A stretch of DNA of 64,000 nt. Source: Pseudomonadota bacterium. Its GTDB lineage: Bacteria; Desulfobacterota; Binatia; Binatales; Binataceae. Below the pieces are notes generated by a model. It searched no databases. It was given only the letters and a program-made list of their open reading frames with translations, and was not told where the DNA came from. Shown here piece by piece: positions 1 to 8,223 of the stretch (the stretch's first letter is position 1; each line of letters starts with the position of its first letter). Where the stretch lies: the NCBI GenBank assembly GCA_021324885.1, contig JAJPIF010000014.1, forward strand, positions 102,413-166,412. The letters are read 5' to 3'. The position numbers and the translations under genes were made by a program.

Positions 1-133
1 CGATTCGCACCGCCCCGACGCCGGAATTGTCAAGTTCAAGCTGGTGGGCAAGCGGCCCGACGGCACCGTCGTGGTTGAGATCGAGCGTTCGGTGCTGATC
101 AAGCGCAAATCATATTTTCTTAAAAAATCCTGA
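1..133 (+). CDS. MaoC-like hydratase, C-terminal fragment (partial)
   Basis: An open frame entering from the left edge gives 43 C-terminal residues ending at a TGA at 131-133. The end holds alternating beta-strand patterns around KFKLVGKRPDG and VVVEIERSVLIKRK, which resemble the last strands of hot-dog-fold MaoC hydratases such as mesaconyl-CoA or itaconyl-CoA hydratase. The next gene, 12 bases downstream on the same strand, is a malyl/citramalyl-CoA lyase. MaoC hydratases and such lyases are known partners that hydrate an unsaturated C4/C5 CoA ester and then cleave it. Only the tail is visible, so the family call rests on pattern and context. Confidence 0.5.
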   Translation, partial: DSHRPDAGIVKFKLVGKRPDGTVVVEIERSVLIKRKSYFLKKS

Positions 134-145
134 GAGGCTCAGACG

Positions 146-1183
146 ATGTTTGTTCTCGACGGCGGCAAACGCTTTGTGATTCCACGCACCGAGATGACCT
201 ATCCCGGCCATAACCTCAAGCTGCATCAGAACGCCGCCGATCCGGTCAAGGCGCCGGTTGATCATGTGATGGCGGATTTCGAGGACGCCTGCCCCTACGA
301 ATTCAAAGGCGAGAAAAGCCGCAAGGTGATGGTCGAGGCGCTCAACACGCTGGATTTCGGCAACAAGGTCGTCACCATCCGGCCCAACAATATCCACTCC
401 AGCTTCTTTAAGGGCGATATGGAGGCGGTGATGCTGGGCGCGCCCAACCGCTTCCACGGCATTATCCTGCCCAAAACGCGCGGGCCCGAGGAAATTGTCG
501 CGGTCTCCAAACTGCTCGATGATCTCGAGAAGCGCGGCGGATGGAAATACAAAATCCAGATCGAATCGCTGATCGAGACTCCGCACGCGCTGATCAGGGC
601 TTACGAGATCGCGAGCGCGTCGGAGCGGATGGCGGGGCTGATTTTCGGCATCGCCGATTTTGCCGCCAACCTCGGTATCCGCGAGATCGTCGAGGATCAG
701 AACCGCAATTTCCACTATTGCAAACAGGCGGTGGTGGTGGCGGCTAAAGCGGCGGGTCTGCACGCGATCGACAACGTTTATCTGCGTCTGGTGCGCAAGG
801 ACGATCCGCCTGAGCGCGTGGCCGAAATCGAGCGCGGCCTGCGCGAAAAGAACATCGGCGCCGCCAATCTGGGGATGGACGGCACCTGGGTGATCCATCC
901 GCAGCAGGCCGCGATCGCCAACGCCTGCTTCTCGCCCACGGCCGAGCAAATCGAGGAGGCCCGCCGCGTCGTCAAGCTCTACCATGAGAAAGGCGGCGGC
1001 TCGATGGCCGACCCGAAGACCGGCGATATGATCGACGAGGCCACGATCAAGATCGCGCTGATGGACCTCGCCAAGGGCGTCCAGATGGGCTTGGTATCGC
1101 AGGAAGAACTGGCCGACTGGTCCGCCCGCAGCCGCGAGATCACCGGCTACGACATCCTACAGTTGATGCGCCGCGTGCAGTAG
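146..1183 (+). CDS. HpcH/HpaI-CitE family CoA ester lyase (malyl-CoA / citramalyl-CoA lyase-like)
   Basis: This 345-residue TIM-barrel enzyme should cleave a 3-hydroxyacyl-CoA such as malyl-CoA or citramalyl-CoA into acetyl-CoA and an oxo acid in the cytoplasm, using Mg2+. The family motifs are in order: DFEDACP at 44-50 (acidic metal/CoA site), IRPNN at 78-82, QIESLIET around 139-146 with the metal-binding Glu140, FGIADFAANLGI at 167-178, and GMDGTWVIHPQQ at 243-254. Length matches the family. The ATG start is preceded by GAGAGG. It follows the MaoC-like tail by 12 bases, which suggests one operon for C4/C5-CoA hydration and cleavage (itaconate, methylaspartate or 3-hydroxypropionate type routes). 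Exact substrate cannot be told from sequence; CitE-like or beta-methylmalyl-CoA lyase are alternatives. Confidence 0.85.
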   Translation: MFVLDGGKRFVIPRTEMTYPGHNLKLHQNAADPVKAPVDHVMADFEDACPYEFKGEKSRKVMVEALNTLDFGNKVVTIRPNNIHSSFFKGDMEAVMLGAPNRFHGIILPKTRGPEEIVAVSKLLDDLEKRGGWKYKIQIESLIETPHALIRAYEIASASERMAGLIFGIADFAANLGIREIVEDQNRNFHYCKQAVVVAAKAAGLHAIDNVYLRLVRKDDPPERVAEIERGLREKNIGAANLGMDGTWVIHPQQAAIANACFSPTAEQIEEARRVVKLYHEKGGGSMADPKTGDMIDEATIKIALMDLAKGVQMGLVSQEELADWSARSREITGYDILQLMRRVQ

Positions 1184-1346
1184 CCGCCTCTGAAGGCGCA
1201 AAGTTGGATCGAGCAGGTTGCGGACAAACGATTTTCGGCGCTCTGCCAAGGGAGATCGCGCCCTTCCTGGCGCTCTCTTCGGGAGAGGCGGGGTTACGAT
1301 CCTGTAGTGGAATGGAACAGCGGGTTAAGCCGCGGCGCCGTTATCG

Positions 1347-3155
1347 CTACGTCGAACCATCCTGCCGCCGAAGCAGCAGCATGTTGCCGGTACCGTCCAG
1401 GTAGGTTGGGCCGCTTTTCAAAACCGGCAGATAATCACGCATCTGTCGCGAGGCCAGGGCCTTGTAGGTGTCCTCGCCGACTATCAGGTACTCAGGCCAG
1501 CGCGCGGGATCGATGGCTACGACCGGAATAGTCATTCCACTGTAAAATGCGACATCATAGTTGAGTCCGAAAACATAGGCGGCCTTTGCCGTGCCGATAG
1601 TGCGCGCCGCCTGAGCGGCGAAATCCCTGAGAGTGATTGTGTTGGCGGTCGCGGGGAGCACGTACAGATTTGCCACCATCGAAAGGCACGCAACCCCAGC
1701 CGCGGTGCAGGCCGCGAATTTGCCCGGCCCCGGAGCGGTTCGAGCCAGCAGATAGCCAATGGCGATCATGGCGGCGGCGATTGCCACAACCGCCAGTCCA
1801 TGGGCGCTGATCGCGGCGGCGAGCTGCGGTACGAACCCCGACGCCTTGATATCAAAGGCGGCCAGCGGTTTGCGCGCAAGATCGGGCCAAAGTTTGATCA
1901 GAGCGGCGCCGATTACACCCGCTATCGCCGCCGCGGCGAAGAACAGTCCCATCGCGGCCGACAGGATGCGCATGCACACTGGCGTTGAGATTCGCTCGAG
2001 TTCCCCGGCCAGATAAAGTCCGGCCATCGCGGCCAGCGCCGGATACAACGCAAGCAGGTAAACGCCGCGTTTGGCCTCGGCGAAGCTGTAGAACAGCAGG
2101 ACGACGGCCAACCAGATCACGAGATAACGCAGGCGCGGATCGCGCGTCTTATCGCTGCGGGCCAGATGGAAAATTACGGCCGGCAGCAGGAGCGACCACG
2201 GCAGAAACCCGGCGAGCAGGGCCAATTCGACGAAGTAAAACGGATGGCCATGGCCGGGGTTCATCCCGGCGCGGTTGAGATAGGTATAAACATTTTCAGC
2301 CAGGATCTGTTTGTCAAAAAAGGCTTTGCCCCCGATCATGATCGCGGCGCCATACCAGCCGCCGGCCAGCACGCCCACCACGATCGCGCCCTTCACCAGA
2401 TCGAGCCGCGCCAGCAGGTTTAATCGGCGCTCGACAGCCATAAACACCAGCGCGACCAGCGCGGGCAACACCACGCCGACCGGACCTTTGGCCAGCACCG
2501 CGAGGGCGAGCGCAAAATAAAGGGGCAGCCGGCGCGCGGTCAAATCCTCCGCTATCATCAGGAACTCGAAAAACGCGACTTCCATGAAAAAGGTCAGCGT
2601 CATATCGACCCGCGCGCCGCCGGCGGCCTGAAGATACTGGAAATTCGTGGCCAGGATGAGTGCGGCGAACAGGCCTGTGGCGGCGCTGAACAACCTGCGC
2701 ACGTACAGATAGCAGCAAAGCACTCCCAGCGTCGCCAGGATCGCCGAAGGGAGGCGAATCGTCCATTCACCCAGCCCGCCGCTGATCAGCGCAAGTGACG
2801 CAATCAGCCAATGCATCAGCAGCGGTTTGGAAGGAATCTCCACTCCCGCGCGCATCGGCAACAGGAATGAAACGAGGCTGTGGCCTTTGAGCATATCAAG
2901 CACGGTCACCGCCTCGCGCGGTTCGCCTTTGGTATAGAGCGGATAACCGCCCAGGTTCACGAAAAAAGCGCTCAGACACAAAAGCGTCAGCAAGGGAATG
3001 GCAAACCGCGGCGCCGCCGCCCGCTCCAACCACTGCTCGACAAACTTTGCAGCCGCTGCAGGACTTTGCGGCGCAGACCGGCTGCAGGCCGCAGGCGCGG
3101 CGCTTTGCTCGATGTCAGGGAGTCGTTGCGCTGATCCTTCCGCGTTGGTCACCAC
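1347..3155 (-). CDS. ArnT-like glycosyltransferase (PMT/GT-C family, polytopic)
   Basis: A 602-residue membrane protein with about a dozen hydrophobic segments after a 50-residue N-terminal tail. The first periplasmic loop carries GEPREA at 77-82, the position of the catalytic acidic motif (DEARY-like) of ArnT and related lipid-phosphate-sugar transferases, followed by PSKPLLMHW at 108-116, where the family has a conserved Pro-Pro-Leu/His-type element. Such enzymes transfer a sugar from a polyprenyl-phosphate donor to lipid A, protein or other envelope acceptors on the periplasmic face. The C-terminal 120 residues form a soluble domain. The start is GTG without a clear ribosome binding site; the core begins near residue 50. 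It converges with the CoA ester lyase and stands alone. Confidence 0.8.
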   Translation of the reverse strand: MVTNAEGSAQRLPDIEQSAAPAACSRSAPQSPAAAAKFVEQWLERAAAPRFAIPLLTLLCLSAFFVNLGGYPLYTKGEPREAVTVLDMLKGHSLVSFLLPMRAGVEIPSKPLLMHWLIASLALISGGLGEWTIRLPSAILATLGVLCCYLYVRRLFSAATGLFAALILATNFQYLQAAGGARVDMTLTFFMEVAFFEFLMIAEDLTARRLPLYFALALAVLAKGPVGVVLPALVALVFMAVERRLNLLARLDLVKGAIVVGVLAGGWYGAAIMIGGKAFFDKQILAENVYTYLNRAGMNPGHGHPFYFVELALLAGFLPWSLLLPAVIFHLARSDKTRDPRLRYLVIWLAVVLLFYSFAEAKRGVYLLALYPALAAMAGLYLAGELERISTPVCMRILSAAMGLFFAAAAIAGVIGAALIKLWPDLARKPLAAFDIKASGFVPQLAAAISAHGLAVVAIAAAMIAIGYLLARTAPGPGKFAACTAAGVACLSMVANLYVLPATANTITLRDFAAQAARTIGTAKAAYVFGLNYDVAFYSGMTIPVVAIDPARWPEYLIVGEDTYKALASRQMRDYLPVLKSGPTYLDGTGNMLLLRRQDGST

Positions 3156-3427
3156 ACGGACTTAAACATACGGCGTCCGGCGGCGAAAGATAGCCGCCTG
3201 CTTGAACTGAATTGAAGACCGGTGCGGATGTTGGCGCATCCGCACCGGGCTGGCCTGACGTGCCGCAAGCATCGCGGACACAATCGAGGCTGGCCCCGAT
3301 ATTTTAGCGCAACAGGATACCCGGTGAATGGCGATTTGTGCGAGACTTGGGATGGCGCAAACGCCTCGCTGATACGATGCAGGTCAAGCGATCCGATGTC
3401 GCAGACGAACATTCCTTTGGATTGGCG

Positions 3428-4354
3428 ATGAACAACACGGTGCAACTGTCAGTCTATCCGCATAACGCCAGGCCGCCCGCCGCGATCCATGAACTGGCAT
3501 CGGCGATTGAAAAAGACGGCGGCGCCGCGCTGGCCGCCTATCAGGAACCACTGGGTTCGCATTGGCAGCTTTTTGCGATGGTTCCGGCGGCGAAACTGAA
3601 GCCCACGCCGTTTCAGCGCGACCTCTCTGCGGCTCACCTCAAACGCCTTACGGAGGTAATGAAGAAGCTGGACCGCTTTACCGAGCCGGTCGTGGTGGTG
3701 CGCGAGAAGGACGCCTATTGGACCCCCAACGGGAACCATCGGCGCGCGGCAGCGGCGAAGCTGGGAGGCGGCTTCATACCGGCGATCGTTATTCCGGAGC
3801 CGGCGGTAGCTTTCCAAATACTGGCGCTTAACACGGAGAAGGCTCACAACCTCAAAGACAAAGCGCTGGAAGTGATCAGGATGTATCGCGCCCACCTGGA
3901 GCGCACGCCGCAGGCGGCCGAGAAGGATTTCGCCTTTGAGTTCGAGCGCGCATACTTCGCCACGCTTGGAATCCTGTACGAGAAGAACCGGCGTTTTTCA
4001 GGCGGCGTCTATGCGCCGCTGCTGAGCCGGGTCGATAACTTTCTGAGCGCGAAACTGAGCGAGGCGATCAAGGAGCGCGAGGAGCGGGCGGCACAAATCG
4101 AGCGCGCCGCGCAGGTGCTGGCGGCGCTGGTGGCGCGCGGCAAAAAGCGCGGACTATCGCATCCCTACCTGAAAAATTACATCGTGGCGCGATGCAATCC
4201 ACTGACACGGGCGCGAAAAAATCTGCCGAGCTGCCGCGCGGCCTTGAACAGCCTGATTAAGGCGCTGGAGGAATTCGATCTGGGCGCGGTGCATTTCGGC
4301 CAGATTCAAAGCGCGGCGCAAATTGCCGCGGCCGTCGCGGTCGAGCCGCAATAG
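3428..4354 (+). CDS. ParB/sulfiredoxin-fold domain protein, stand-alone
   Basis: About 308 residues from the ATG at 3428; earlier in-frame starts at 3338 and 3377 exist and none has a good ribosome binding site, so the start is uncertain. The ParB N-terminal-like pattern is visible at about residues 55-120: a PFQRDLS strand-turn at 61-67, a helix, the strand PVVVVRE, and NGNHRRAAAAKLG at 101-113, which sits where ParB proteins carry their GERRxRAA nucleotide-binding motif. The C-terminal half is charged and helical. There is no ParA partner and no neighbouring partition gene, so a role in chromosome segregation is not indicated. ParB-like folds also serve as nucleases, kinases and transcription factors. 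The function is not known to me. Confidence 0.7.
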   Translation: MNNTVQLSVYPHNARPPAAIHELASAIEKDGGAALAAYQEPLGSHWQLFAMVPAAKLKPTPFQRDLSAAHLKRLTEVMKKLDRFTEPVVVVREKDAYWTPNGNHRRAAAAKLGGGFIPAIVIPEPAVAFQILALNTEKAHNLKDKALEVIRMYRAHLERTPQAAEKDFAFEFERAYFATLGILYEKNRRFSGGVYAPLLSRVDNFLSAKLSEAIKEREERAAQIERAAQVLAALVARGKKRGLSHPYLKNYIVARCNPLTRARKNLPSCRAALNSLIKALEEFDLGAVHFGQIQSAAQIAAAVAVEPQ

Positions 4355-5025
4355 CCGAATAGCGCGCAGTTTTGTTCGTATTAGCGGCTTGATTCGCTCT
4401 GGCGGTCCGACTTGCTTGACGCCTGAGGCGCACAAAGTAACAATAAGTTGGCCACCCTTGATTGTGTCCGCTGTGCTCGGGCGCATCAGGCCAGCCCGGC
4501 GCGGGCGCGGCAACGCCCGCGCCGGGTGATTCCAGGACCGACTTTCCTCGCCCCCTCCACGCTCGCCGATATCGGCGCGGTCAGTTCAATTACGTCGCGC
4601 AATGCCGCGCATCTGTGAGCGCCAGGAATCCGATCTGACCGCCAATTCATCCGTTTGCGATACAAAGTCATCAATTACATTTCATTCGCTACTACGCCGA
4701 CTCAGGATTCGAGCTTACGACTACTGAAGTATACATCGCGGCTTTGGCGTAGCAAGTAGATCTTACGCGCGGCGCGAGGTTTTCGGAATAAAATGCAGCT
4801 TCACCCGCGCACAATTTGCACGAAATGGATTCTGAACCAAGCGAGCCGTTCGGAAATGAGTAGTCAGAACGAAATTTATTAACTAATAGATATATTTGAT
4901 GCGGTATGTGTGTCAGCAGATCGCATAAAAAAGATTTTCCGCAATCTGCTTCTCTCGCTCTGGTTTGTCCCGAAGGAGAGAAGCCGGGGAAGGCAGCCAT
5001 CTTTTATCCAGGTCGCGGGCGGCGG
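4355..5025. other. AT-rich intergenic region, no gene seen
   Basis: About 670 bases between the ParB-fold gene and the DUF1329 terminator. The stretch 4660-4960 is clearly more AT-rich than the surrounding coding DNA and is full of short A/T runs, for instance AAATTTATTAACTAATAG near 4870. A near-dyad of CTACGCC (about 4690) and GGCGTAG (about 4745) lies in it. Open frames across it have no ribosome binding sites or recognisable products, so I call no gene. Confidence 0.5.
4495..4526. repeat. Perfect 13-bp inverted repeat (hairpin)
   Basis: Arms CCCGGCGCGGGCG (4495-4507) and CGCCCGCGCCGGG (4514-4526) are perfect complements around a 6-base loop CGGCAA. It lies 140 bases after the ParB-fold gene. 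There is no T run on either side, so it is not a classic intrinsic terminator, although it could act as an RNA 3' end stabiliser or cruciform. Confidence 0.75.
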
Positions 5026-5051
5026 AAAAAAAAGGGCCGCCGAAGCGGCCC
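5026..5051 (-). terminator. Intrinsic terminator with UUCG tetraloop for the DUF1329 gene
   Basis: Read on the minus strand: stem GGGCCGC, loop TTCG, stem GCGGCCC, then eight T. The stem closes with C-G around UUCG, the very stable cUUCGg tetraloop. It lies 26 bases beyond the stop codon of the DUF1329 gene. Confidence 0.95.
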
Positions 5052-5077
5052 CTGGGGATCGAAGCAATTGGAGTTTG

Positions 5078-6421
5078 CTATCTCATGACGGTGTCGAGAC
5101 CGCCGGGCGACGATAACGTGGCGACGTCGCGGTACTTCGCCGGCACCTCGTCATCGATCGTCGAGCGCTCGTCGTTGTTGGCGGTGGCATGCTTGTTCTG
5201 GAAATCCCACTCCAGGCTCATCCCGGTGGTGTAGGTCAGGATTGTGTTTTCACCGTGGAACTCATGCGGCACCAACGCCTCCCACAGCACTTTGTAGAGC
5301 TTGCCGGTGCGGTCGTAGCCCTCCGCCCCCTCCATCGCGCCGATCTTGGTCTGCCGGTCAATATAGAACACGCGATGCGAGTAGCAGTAGGCGCCCATGA
5401 TCGGGAGCGGCTGCAGATCGATAATGTCGTAGGTGCGGAGTTCCCATTTGTTGGTTCCGGCTTTGGGCCATCCGGGCAGGGTGCCCGAACTGGTGCCGCC
5501 GCCGCCGATATAAGCCGCCGCCGAGTAGGCCTTGGCCGGATCCATAATCACGGTCAGCAGCTTCTTGGCGCCCAGGTAGTGCGCGTCGAAGTTGGTGGGC
5601 ATCCATCCGCCGTCGTCCTGGACGTAATCGGTGCCCAGCACCGGCGAGCATCGCGCGGCCGATGACAAGCGCAGCGAACGGCGCAGCGAAGGCAGAAAGA
5701 CGTAGTTCTCCTGGAACCGCGCCGGGTCCGACGGCTGAAGCTGCAGTTCGGTGGTGTACTTCGACTGTTCGGGCGAAGCGATCAGGTAGCGGGCGGCAAA
5801 CAGGACCCCGTTTGCGTAAGGCAAGGTGACGGGCATGCCAGGCTCGCTCAGATGGGACAACTGGTACCAGGTATCGTCGGTTTCCTCTTTCGATACGTTG
5901 TCGTACTGATCGACGATCCAGTCGTAAGTGTAGTAATGGAGAATCGCCGGCCGGAACACGAGCCAGGCATTGTACATGATTTCGGCGGCTTTGTTGGGCC
6001 CGCTGGGATTGGGAAAAGGCACACCCGCGGTATAGTTCTTGATGGTCCAGCCGCCAGTCGAGAGTTTTTCCAGAGTCGCCTGTCCGCCGTACTTTTCGGT
6101 GTCCTCACGAAATTTTTTCGGCAGGGGAAAATCATGGGTGGGGCCGACCTCGATCGTGAACTCCGGTTGCGGCCCGATTTTCCAGTGATAATCGCCGCTG
6201 TACAGCGCCTGCAACCAGACCGGCATGAACTGGCGGTATTGTTTCCAGTTCTGCACAGTGATTTTGGTGCCGGGTGCCACGGTGTCGGCCGAGGTGGCAT
6301 CGGCGAGGGCCTTGAAATTGGCCTCGTCGAACATGGTTTCCGCGCGCGCGTTGCGGACCAGGAACAGGAGCGCGCACAGGCTTGCGAGCCCTCCAAGCAC
6401 GGTCAGGGTTCGTATTCTCAT
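5078..6421 (-). CDS. DUF1329 family exported protein
   Basis: A 447-residue protein starting MRIRTLTVL, with a positively charged N-terminus, a hydrophobic stretch and an ARA-type cleavage site near residue 27, so it is probably exported to the periplasm or outer membrane. The body matches the DUF1329 family: a long N-terminal part with FPNPSGPNKAAEIMYNAW, the LPSLRRSLRLSSAARCSPVLGTD region corresponding to the family's arginine-rich RRVRRAP-like segment, and a C-terminal part with RQTKIGAMEGAEGYDRTGKLY. DUF1329 proteins have a LolA-like fold and often lie in steroid, terpenoid or hydrocarbon degradation loci; their precise role is unknown. A GGGAGG serves either this ATG or an in-frame TTG six bases upstream. 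A strong terminator follows, so it is probably monocistronic. Confidence 0.88.
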   Translation of the reverse strand: MRIRTLTVLGGLASLCALLFLVRNARAETMFDEANFKALADATSADTVAPGTKITVQNWKQYRQFMPVWLQALYSGDYHWKIGPQPEFTIEVGPTHDFPLPKKFREDTEKYGGQATLEKLSTGGWTIKNYTAGVPFPNPSGPNKAAEIMYNAWLVFRPAILHYYTYDWIVDQYDNVSKEETDDTWYQLSHLSEPGMPVTLPYANGVLFAARYLIASPEQSKYTTELQLQPSDPARFQENYVFLPSLRRSLRLSSAARCSPVLGTDYVQDDGGWMPTNFDAHYLGAKKLLTVIMDPAKAYSAAAYIGGGGTSSGTLPGWPKAGTNKWELRTYDIIDLQPLPIMGAYCYSHRVFYIDRQTKIGAMEGAEGYDRTGKLYKVLWEALVPHEFHGENTILTYTTGMSLEWDFQNKHATANNDERSTIDDEVPAKYRDVATLSSPGGLDTVMR

Positions 6422-6832
6422 TTCCAAACTATCCTCCCGTTTCCGAGCAGCGCTCGGTTGTCAGCGCATCAATTCGAAACCGGCTGGATGGAACAATTCA
6501 CAGTGGCGGCTGACGGATCGAGCTGGCGGTCGCCGCCGGCAGGAGGATTCGGGCGCGCAGCTTAAACTGCGGCCCTCCATGTGAAACCCCATGGTAAGCA
6601 CCCCATCCCCGAAGAATTTTTCGAGCCAGCCAAGCCTGGAGTGCAAAGTAGCAGTCAGTCGGAGCAACCACGCGGGGCCGCACGCACACGCCTTCAGAGC
6701 AGTCCATCAAGGCCAGTAGCTGTCTCGTATTAGTTGTTCAGCCAAAAGGTGTCAAGCGAACCGCAAGACCCTCAGCGGACGCCCCGAAAAATCGCGGTTG
6801 AGGCACTTTTGATGGAGCGCCGGACCGCCATT
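6422..6832. other. Intergenic region between DUF1329 gene and glyA, no gene seen
   Basis: About 410 bases holding the ribosome binding site (GGGAGG on the minus strand near 6433) and presumably the promoter of the DUF1329 gene, plus the 3' end of the glyA transcript. I find no convincing terminator hairpin, RNA gene or coding frame in it. Confidence 0.4.
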
Positions 6833-8086
6833 TCAATCGCCATCCAGGACGATGCCGGGAGCGGGAAACCCGCGGCACATCGAGCGGACCTCTTCGCCGA
6901 TCCGCGCGATTGCCGCGTCGTCGTTGACCTGCCGGATCACCTGGTCGATCCAGCCCGCCACCTGCCGCATCTGCTCCTCGCCCATCCCACGGGAGGTTAC
7001 GGCGGGAGTGCCCAGCCGGATACCGCTGGGATTGAAGGGTTTGCGCGGGTCATAAGGAACGGTGTTGTAGTTGCAGATTATCGCGGCTTTCTCCAGCGCC
7101 CTGGCGGCTTTCTTTCCCGGCACGTTTTTGTTCGTCAAATCGACCAGGATCAGATGGTTATCGGTGCCGCCCGAGACCAGATCGAAGCCGCGGTCCATCA
7201 ATTCTTCCGCCATCGCGCGGGCATTGCGGACAATCTGATGCCCATAATGCTTGAATGCGGGCGTTGACGCTTCCTTGAGCGCAACCCCGATGGCGGCGGT
7301 CGTGTGATTGTGCGGGCCGCCCTGCAGGCCGGGAAAGACGCTGCGGTCGATGCGGTCGGCGAATTCCTTGCGGCACAGGATCATTGCCCCGCGCGGCCCG
7401 CGCAGCGTCTTGTGGACGGTCGTCGTAACCACGTCGGCATAAGGAAACGGACTGGGATGGGCTCCGGCGACCACCAGACCGGCGATGTGCGCGATGTCAG
7501 CCAGCAGCAGAGCGCCGACTTCCTTCGCAATTTCGCCAAAGATGCGGAAGTCGATCTGGCGCGGATAGGCGGTGGCTCCCGCCACGATCATCTGCGGGCG
7601 TTCGCGCAACGCCATCTCACGTACGGCGTCATAATCCAGCCGCCGCGTTTCACGATCCACCGTGTACTGGACCGATTTCCAGAATTGCCCGGTAACGCTG
7701 ATGTTCCAGCCATGGCTCAGATGACCGCCATGCGGCAGCGCCATCCCCATGATCTTGTCGCCCGGTTTGAGCAGCGCGCAGTACACGGCAAGGTTGGCAG
7801 GCGACCCGGAATAGGGCTGGACGTTGGCGTGCTCGGCGCCGAACAGCGTCTTCGCGCGCTCGATCACCATCGTTTCCAGTTGGTCCACATAGCGCTGCCC
7901 TTCGTAGTAGCGCCTGGTCGGATAACCTTCGGAATACTTGTTGGTCAGAACCGAGCCGCTGGCTTCGAGCACGGCCCGCGAGACGTAATTTTCCGATGGG
8001 ATCAGGCGCACGCTTTCCACCTGGTAGCGTTCTTCCTGTCTGATCAGCTCGTAAATTTCCGGATCGGTCTCTTTGAGTGCCTGCAC
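6833..8086 (-). CDS. glyA: Serine hydroxymethyltransferase
   Basis: A 417-residue PLP enzyme that interconverts serine and glycine with transfer of a one-carbon unit to tetrahydrofolate in the cytoplasm. Landmarks are LIPSENYVS at 28-36, TNKYSEGYP at 48-56, YYEGQ at 60-64, ADIAHIAGLV at 196-205, and the PLP-lysine motif TTTVHKTLRGPRG with Lys226. Length is normal for bacterial GlyA. The start is GTG with AGGAG eight bases upstream. A 137-base gap separates it from the upstream flavoprotein gene on the same strand, so it could have its own promoter; a small GCGCAT-GAAA-ATGCGC hairpin lies in that gap. No riboswitch was recognised. Confidence 0.97.
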   Translation of the reverse strand: MQALKETDPEIYELIRQEERYQVESVRLIPSENYVSRAVLEASGSVLTNKYSEGYPTRRYYEGQRYVDQLETMVIERAKTLFGAEHANVQPYSGSPANLAVYCALLKPGDKIMGMALPHGGHLSHGWNISVTGQFWKSVQYTVDRETRRLDYDAVREMALRERPQMIVAGATAYPRQIDFRIFGEIAKEVGALLLADIAHIAGLVVAGAHPSPFPYADVVTTTVHKTLRGPRGAMILCRKEFADRIDRSVFPGLQGGPHNHTTAAIGVALKEASTPAFKHYGHQIVRNARAMAEELMDRGFDLVSGGTDNHLILVDLTNKNVPGKKAARALEKAAIICNYNTVPYDPRKPFNPSGIRLGTPAVTSRGMGEEQMRQVAGWIDQVIRQVNDDAAIARIGEEVRSMCRGFPAPGIVLDGD

Positions 8087-8223
8087 GTCGTGAACTCCTG
8101 AGCCCTAGCTTACCGCCAGGGCAGGTGCCATTCCACGATTGAGCGCAGAGCCGGGCTGGATAATCGCGATCGAGGTGCTTTCGCGCATTTTCATGCGCTG
8201 CAAAAGTGGATAGATAAATCTGC

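Noticed and set aside
4692..5000. 102-codon frame on the minus strand in the AT-rich gap near 4.8 kb
   Set aside because: Composition is that of noise, it overlaps no motif, and it runs into the terminator region.
3156..5077. parS-type centromere near the ParB-fold gene
   Set aside because: No TGTTTCACGTGAAACA-like 16-base palindrome is present, and no parA is nearby.
8087..8223. Riboswitch (glycine, SAM or THF type) before glyA
   Set aside because: Only a small GCGCAT-GAAA-ATGCGC hairpin is visible; no conserved riboswitch core was recognised.
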